A DNA stretch of 64,000 nt, taken from assembly GCA_018223035.1 (NCBI GenBank), contig JAAEZD010000007.1, positions 168,146 to 232,145 of the forward strand, given 5' to 3'. Made by a program: the position numbers and the translations under genes. Positions within the stretch are counted from its first letter, which is position 1. Each line of letters starts with the position of its first letter. The stretch comes from Heliomarina sp018223035. Lineage in GTDB: Bacteria > Pseudomonadota > Alphaproteobacteria > Rhodobacterales > Rhodobacteraceae. Under the pieces are notes generated by a model. It searched no databases. It saw only the letters and a program-made list of their open reading frames with translations, and had not been told where the DNA came from. Shown in pieces: positions 60,587-64,000 of this stretch.

Positions 60587-61579
60587 ATGACATACTTTAC
60601 TCGCCGGACCGCGCTCGCGGCCGCAATCGCCGCAACCACGGCGTTGACCCTACCAGGGCTAGCTCTGGCACAGGACAAGCCTACGCTGCGCCTGTCTTCG
60701 GTGGTGTCCGACAACGACATCCGCGCAGAAGCATTTGCCGAAATTGCCGAGGCGGTATCGGGCAGTTTCGACATGCAGGTTTTCAACGGCGCGACGCTTG
60801 TGTCCCAAGGGTCTGAGATGACGTCGATTCAGCGCGGCAATCTCGAAATGGGTCTGATCGCGCCCCAGACCATCGCCGAACAGATACCGGCGTGGTCTAT
60901 CGTGACCTCTGCCTACCTGTTCAGTGATTCCGATCACCTAAAAGCAACCTTCGACAGCGACGTCGGTGAAGAGTTGAACGCCATGGCCGCCGAGGCTGGT
61001 ATCCACGTTCTGGCTCCCGTCTACTTTGGCACCCGCCAGGTGAACCTCGCTCCCGAAATGGAAGTCATGACACCCGAAGATCTAAGCGGCGTGACCATGC
61101 GGATGCCCGGGGGTGATGCGTGGCAGTTCCTGGGCGAAGCTATTGGCGCCAATCCGACCCCGCTGGCCTATGCAGAGGTCTACACGGCTCTGCAAACCGG
61201 TGCGATCGACGGTCAGGATAACCCGCTGCCAAATGACTACAACATGAAGTTCTACGAAGTGACGAGCCAGATCGTCCTCACCGGTCACCTAATCGGTTTC
61301 GACGTGCTCGCGATCTCCAAAGAACTCTGGGATGGGTTCACGCCCGAACAGCAGGAAACCCTGCAATCCGCAGTGGACGAGGCGATTGAGAAGTCCACTC
61401 AAAGACACCTCGACCGCGAGTCCGAGCTGGTGCAGTTCTTCAAGGACGAAGGTCTGAAGGTCTACGAACCCGACCGGATCGCTTTCCGCGACTTCGCCCA
61501 GCAGAAATATCTGGAATCCGAGTTCGCAGCCAGCTGGCCGGAAGGTATGGTTGATCGTATCAACGCGCTGGCAGAATAA
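60587..61579 (+). CDS. TRAP transporter substrate-binding protein (DctP)
   Basis: A 330-aa periplasmic receptor. A signal peptide (about residues 1-26, ending LALAQ) precedes the mature domain. TRAP signatures include RMPGGDAWQFLGEAIGANP and the ligand-carboxylate region AEVYTALQTGAIDGQDNPLP. GGGAGG precedes the ATG. It opens a dctP-Q-M set inside the quinate/shikimate cluster, so quinate, shikimate or dehydroshikimate is the likely ligand. Confidence 0.94.
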   Translation: MTYFTRRTALAAAIAATTALTLPGLALAQDKPTLRLSSVVSDNDIRAEAFAEIAEAVSGSFDMQVFNGATLVSQGSEMTSIQRGNLEMGLIAPQTIAEQIPAWSIVTSAYLFSDSDHLKATFDSDVGEELNAMAAEAGIHVLAPVYFGTRQVNLAPEMEVMTPEDLSGVTMRMPGGDAWQFLGEAIGANPTPLAYAEVYTALQTGAIDGQDNPLPNDYNMKFYEVTSQIVLTGHLIGFDVLAISKELWDGFTPEQQETLQSAVDEAIEKSTQRHLDRESELVQFFKDEGLKVYEPDRIAFRDFAQQKYLESEFAASWPEGMVDRINALAE

Positions 61580-61643
61580 GTCACGCTACACCTGACGCCG
61601 CCGGACCCGCTGTATGCGGGGCCGGTGCATGCGGATTTCGAAA

Positions 61644-62168
61644 ATGAGCACCCCATCCCAACCAATTCGAACGCTGCGCGGTTTGGCCGAAGCAGTTCCG
61701 GCAATCCTCTTGGCCACAATGTTCGTCTGTTTCATCATCCAGGTCTTCATGCGCTATGTCATGAATAGCCCCGTTGGCTGGACGGTAGAGGTCTGCGTGA
61801 TCGCCTGGTTGTGGATCCTCCTCTGGGGGCAGTCGGTCTCGGCCGAAGAGGTCGACGAGATCCGCTTTGACATTGTCTACGGCAGCGTCCGCACGGAGGT
61901 ACGCCGCTGGTTCCGTATCATCTTCTCGATCCTGTTGGTTGGCATCTATGCTTGGTCGCTGCCTGCCCTGTGGGACTTTGTGACTTTCATGAAGATCCAA
62001 AAGACCTCTTACCTCGATATACGCTTTAATTGGGTCTATTCCATCGCGCTCATCTTCTCTGTTGTATCCGTTTTGCGATACGCGTGGATATTTTGGGGCG
62101 CGGCGAGCGGTCGAAACACGGGCCTGTCCACGATTGAGGATATCGACCGCAAGGATTTCTCCGAATGA
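61644..62168 (+). CDS. TRAP transporter small permease (DctQ)
   Basis: A 174-aa membrane protein with four transmembrane helices. The DctQ signature is FMRYVMNSPVGWTVEVC, followed by WLWILLWGQSVSAEEVDEI. The start is uncertain: ATGs at 61614, 61629 and 61644 are all possible and none has a clear ribosome-binding site. The stop overlaps the large-permease start by four bases. Confidence 0.9.
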   Translation: MSTPSQPIRTLRGLAEAVPAILLATMFVCFIIQVFMRYVMNSPVGWTVEVCVIAWLWILLWGQSVSAEEVDEIRFDIVYGSVRTEVRRWFRIIFSILLVGIYAWSLPALWDFVTFMKIQKTSYLDIRFNWVYSIALIFSVVSVLRYAWIFWGAASGRNTGLSTIEDIDRKDFSE

Positions 62169-63460
62169 GCTGGGAATTCGGCGTCGCTGTCGCCCTTATC
62201 GTCTCCTCCGCGGTCATCGGCCTGCCTATTGGTCATGCCATGCTTGCCTCCTCGGTCTTCTATCTGCTGCTGCAGGGACAGGACATGTCCATCGCTTTCG
62301 AGCAGATGCTGACGGGTCTCTATGGGTCGTACGTGCTTCTGGCGATCCCGCTCTTCATTTTCGCGGCCGACCTGATGAACGTGGGCACGCTGTCGGACAA
62401 ATTACTGGACTTTTGCCGCGCCCTCGTTGGTCGGTTCCGTGGCGGCTTGGGCCACGTAAATGTCGTGTCTTCTCTAATCTTCTCGGGCATGTCCGGCTCT
62501 GCCATCGCCGATGCGGTCGGCATGGGGCGGATCATTATCAACCTTATGACCAAGGACGGCAAATACCCCGGCTCTTACGCCGGGGCGATCACCGCAGCCT
62601 CGGCCATCATCGGACCCATTATTCCCCCTTCCATTCCGATGGTGCTCTATGCGCTGGTTTCGGACATTTCCATCGGCTTTCTGTTCTTGGGCGGTGTGGT
62701 CCCAGGCTTGATCTTGGGCGTTCTTTTGATGGCGATGAATGCTTGGCAGGCGCGCATCCACAATTATCCGGTCGAAGACCCGGTTCCGTTGCAGGACTTG
62801 CCGCGCATCACCTTGCGCGCGGTTCCGGCGTTGCTGATGCCCGTTATCCTTCTGGTCGGCATATATGGCGGAATCACCACCCCAACAGAGGCAGCAGCCC
62901 TCGCGGCGCTCTATGCCTTCCTCGTTTCGACGGCTTTCTATCGGTCAGTCACGTTGCGTATGGCCTATGACACGGTCCGCCAGAGCGCCAAGTCTACTGC
63001 GGCTGTCGGTTTCCTGATCGCTGGTGCGCTGGCTTTCAATTATGTTGTTACCATCGAGCAGGTGCCGAACGTCATTCGCGGCGCACTGGGCGAAACCGAG
63101 CTTAACCGCGTGACATTCCTACTGATGGTCAATGCAATGCTGTTGCTGCTGGGCTGTTTGCTCGAGGCAAACGCCATTCTGCTGGTGATCGTGCCGATTT
63201 TCCTGCCTACGGCGGTCGCGCTCGGCGTGGACCCGGTACACTTCGGTGTCATCGTTGTGGTGAACACGATGATCGGCCTCGCGACGCCCCCTTACGGGCT
63301 GCTCCTCTTCGTGGTCACGTCGATCACCCGTTCTCCCATCCGCGAAACGATCCGGCACCTGCTGCCTTTCCTCGCCATCATGATCGCCGGCCTCGCGATC
63401 ATCACATTCCTGCCCGAGCTCGTTCTCTGGCTCCCACGTCTTTACGGCTACAACGGCTGA
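62165..63460 (+). CDS. TRAP transporter large permease (DctM)
   Basis: A 431-aa polytopic permease of the DctM family, about twelve helices. The GLYGSYVLLAIPLFIFAADLM, FSGMSGSAIADAVGMG and AIIGPIIPPSIPMVLYAL motifs are intact. It forms the sodium-coupled channel with DctQ. It is coupled to dctQ by an ATGA overlap. Confidence 0.95.
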   Translation: MSWEFGVAVALIVSSAVIGLPIGHAMLASSVFYLLLQGQDMSIAFEQMLTGLYGSYVLLAIPLFIFAADLMNVGTLSDKLLDFCRALVGRFRGGLGHVNVVSSLIFSGMSGSAIADAVGMGRIIINLMTKDGKYPGSYAGAITAASAIIGPIIPPSIPMVLYALVSDISIGFLFLGGVVPGLILGVLLMAMNAWQARIHNYPVEDPVPLQDLPRITLRAVPALLMPVILLVGIYGGITTPTEAAALAALYAFLVSTAFYRSVTLRMAYDTVRQSAKSTAAVGFLIAGALAFNYVVTIEQVPNVIRGALGETELNRVTFLLMVNAMLLLLGCLLEANAILLVIVPIFLPTAVALGVDPVHFGVIVVVNTMIGLATPPYGLLLFVVTSITRSPIRETIRHLLPFLAIMIAGLAIITFLPELVLWLPRLYGYNG

Positions 63461-63475
63461 TCCAAGGAGTTTCCG

Positions 63476-63916
63476 ATGTCCGACACGCTGCTCATCATCA
63501 ATGGTCCCAATCTCGACATGCTTGGGACACGACAGCCTGAGGTCTACGGTCACGATACGCTCAAAGATGTCGAGGCGCTGTGCCAGCGAACTGCCAAAGA
63601 GGAAGGTTTCGACATTGATTTCCGGCAGAGTGACAGTGAGGCCGAGATCATGAAATGGATCAAACAGGGGCGTGGTAGCACGGCAGGGTTACTCATCAAT
63701 CCCGCCGGTTTCACTTCCACTTCGATCGCGATCCTGGACAGTCTGCTGATCTATGATCGCCCGATAATCGAGGTGCACATCTCACCGCTCTTCAAGCGTG
63801 ACGAATTCCGTCACCCCAGCCATGTGTCGCGCGCCGCAGCCGCAAAGATCGAAGGCTTTGGTATTCGCGGTTACGAATTCGCGCTGCGCAAACTGGCTGA
63901 ATGGGCTCGTTCCTGA
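63476..63916 (+). CDS. aroQ: Type II 3-dehydroquinate dehydratase, variant active site
   Basis: A 146-aa flavodoxin-like enzyme converting 3-dehydroquinate to 3-dehydroshikimate. Asn12, Arg19, the catalytic Tyr24 (PEVYG), Asn75, His101 and Ser103 (VHISP) and Arg112 are present at canonical positions. The normally invariant GA-x-THT loop reads AGFTST, so the His of this loop is Ser81. The location at the end of the quinate/shikimate cluster indicates a catabolic role. AAGGAG precedes the ATG. Confidence 0.9.
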   Translation: MSDTLLIINGPNLDMLGTRQPEVYGHDTLKDVEALCQRTAKEEGFDIDFRQSDSEAEIMKWIKQGRGSTAGLLINPAGFTSTSIAILDSLLIYDRPIIEVHISPLFKRDEFRHPSHVSRAAAAKIEGFGIRGYEFALRKLAEWARS

Positions 63917-64000
63917 CCCGCGCCTGCTCGAAAGAGCGCAGATCGTGTTGATTTCCGCTGAGAAGTGACCCGGTAGCCCCATAATTTTCCACTGAGAATT

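Noticed and set aside
1..64000. CRISPR array or rRNA operon
   Set aside because: No regularly spaced repeats or rRNA-like stretches are visible anywhere in the window.

Overview
The window is a chromosomal stretch of an alphaproteobacterium, most likely a Roseobacter-group member of the Rhodobacteraceae. The evidence is the GC-rich coding sequence, the clpX / NDUFA12 / mlaD / DUF2155 / aat / accCB neighbourhood, a ScfR-type XRE regulator, the split his operon, a GapR (DUF2312) gene and TRAP transporters. No species can be named from the sequence alone. A run of ten Ns at 13308-13317 marks an assembly gap inside a response-regulator gene.

Layout. 0-6.3 kb: clpX, a RidA-like protein, complex I-associated NDUFA12, MlaD, DUF2155, then on the minus strand aat and acetyl-CoA carboxylase accC/accB. 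6.3-11.6 kb: a complete branched-chain-amino-acid-type ABC importer (two ATPases, two permeases, a Tat-exported binding protein), divergent from a ScfR-like regulator. 13.2-17.9 kb: a signalling operon with a stand-alone receiver, a small membrane protein, a histidine kinase fused to a sodium:solute-symporter-like membrane domain, and a FliM/SpoA-like protein. 17.9-20.1 kb: a sulfur operon (persulfide-dioxygenase-like MBL enzyme, two YeeE/YedE half-transporters, a DUF442 phosphatase/sulfurtransferase-like protein). 20.4-24.9 kb: small genes, gapR, tRNA-Tyr, rlmB and others. 25-29.3 kb: hisE-F-A-H-B on the minus strand, with two plus-strand genes inserted between them. 29.4-37.4 kb: an AsnC-ligand-domain protein, a RidA/thioesterase pair, an AEC transporter, and the chain MBL-tatD-holB-tmk-dac-SPOR.

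A tRNA-Ser gene at 37615-37702 is followed by an accessory island to about 48.9 kb. It is AT-richer than its surroundings and holds a DarT/DarG DNA ADP-ribosylation toxin-antitoxin pair, a serine recombinase, decayed IS110 and IS1182-type transposases, a frameshifted SnoaL-like gene and, between the two transposase remnants, a three-gene module of exported proteins (about 144, 388 and 1095 aa) that I do not recognise. That module is the best candidate for an undescribed system here. From 49 to 56.7 kb a tripartite RND efflux operon stands divergent from a CpxRA-like two-component pair. A fragment of a tyrosine integrase follows at about 56.8 kb.

The window ends with a quinate/shikimate catabolic cluster: a TetR regulator with a large inverted-repeat operator, quinate/shikimate dehydrogenase, a 3-dehydroshikimate dehydratase fused to an HPPD-like domain, a DctP-Q-M TRAP importer and a type II dehydroquinase. 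Together these would import quinate or shikimate and convert it to protocatechuate. The dehydroquinase carries a changed substrate-binding motif.
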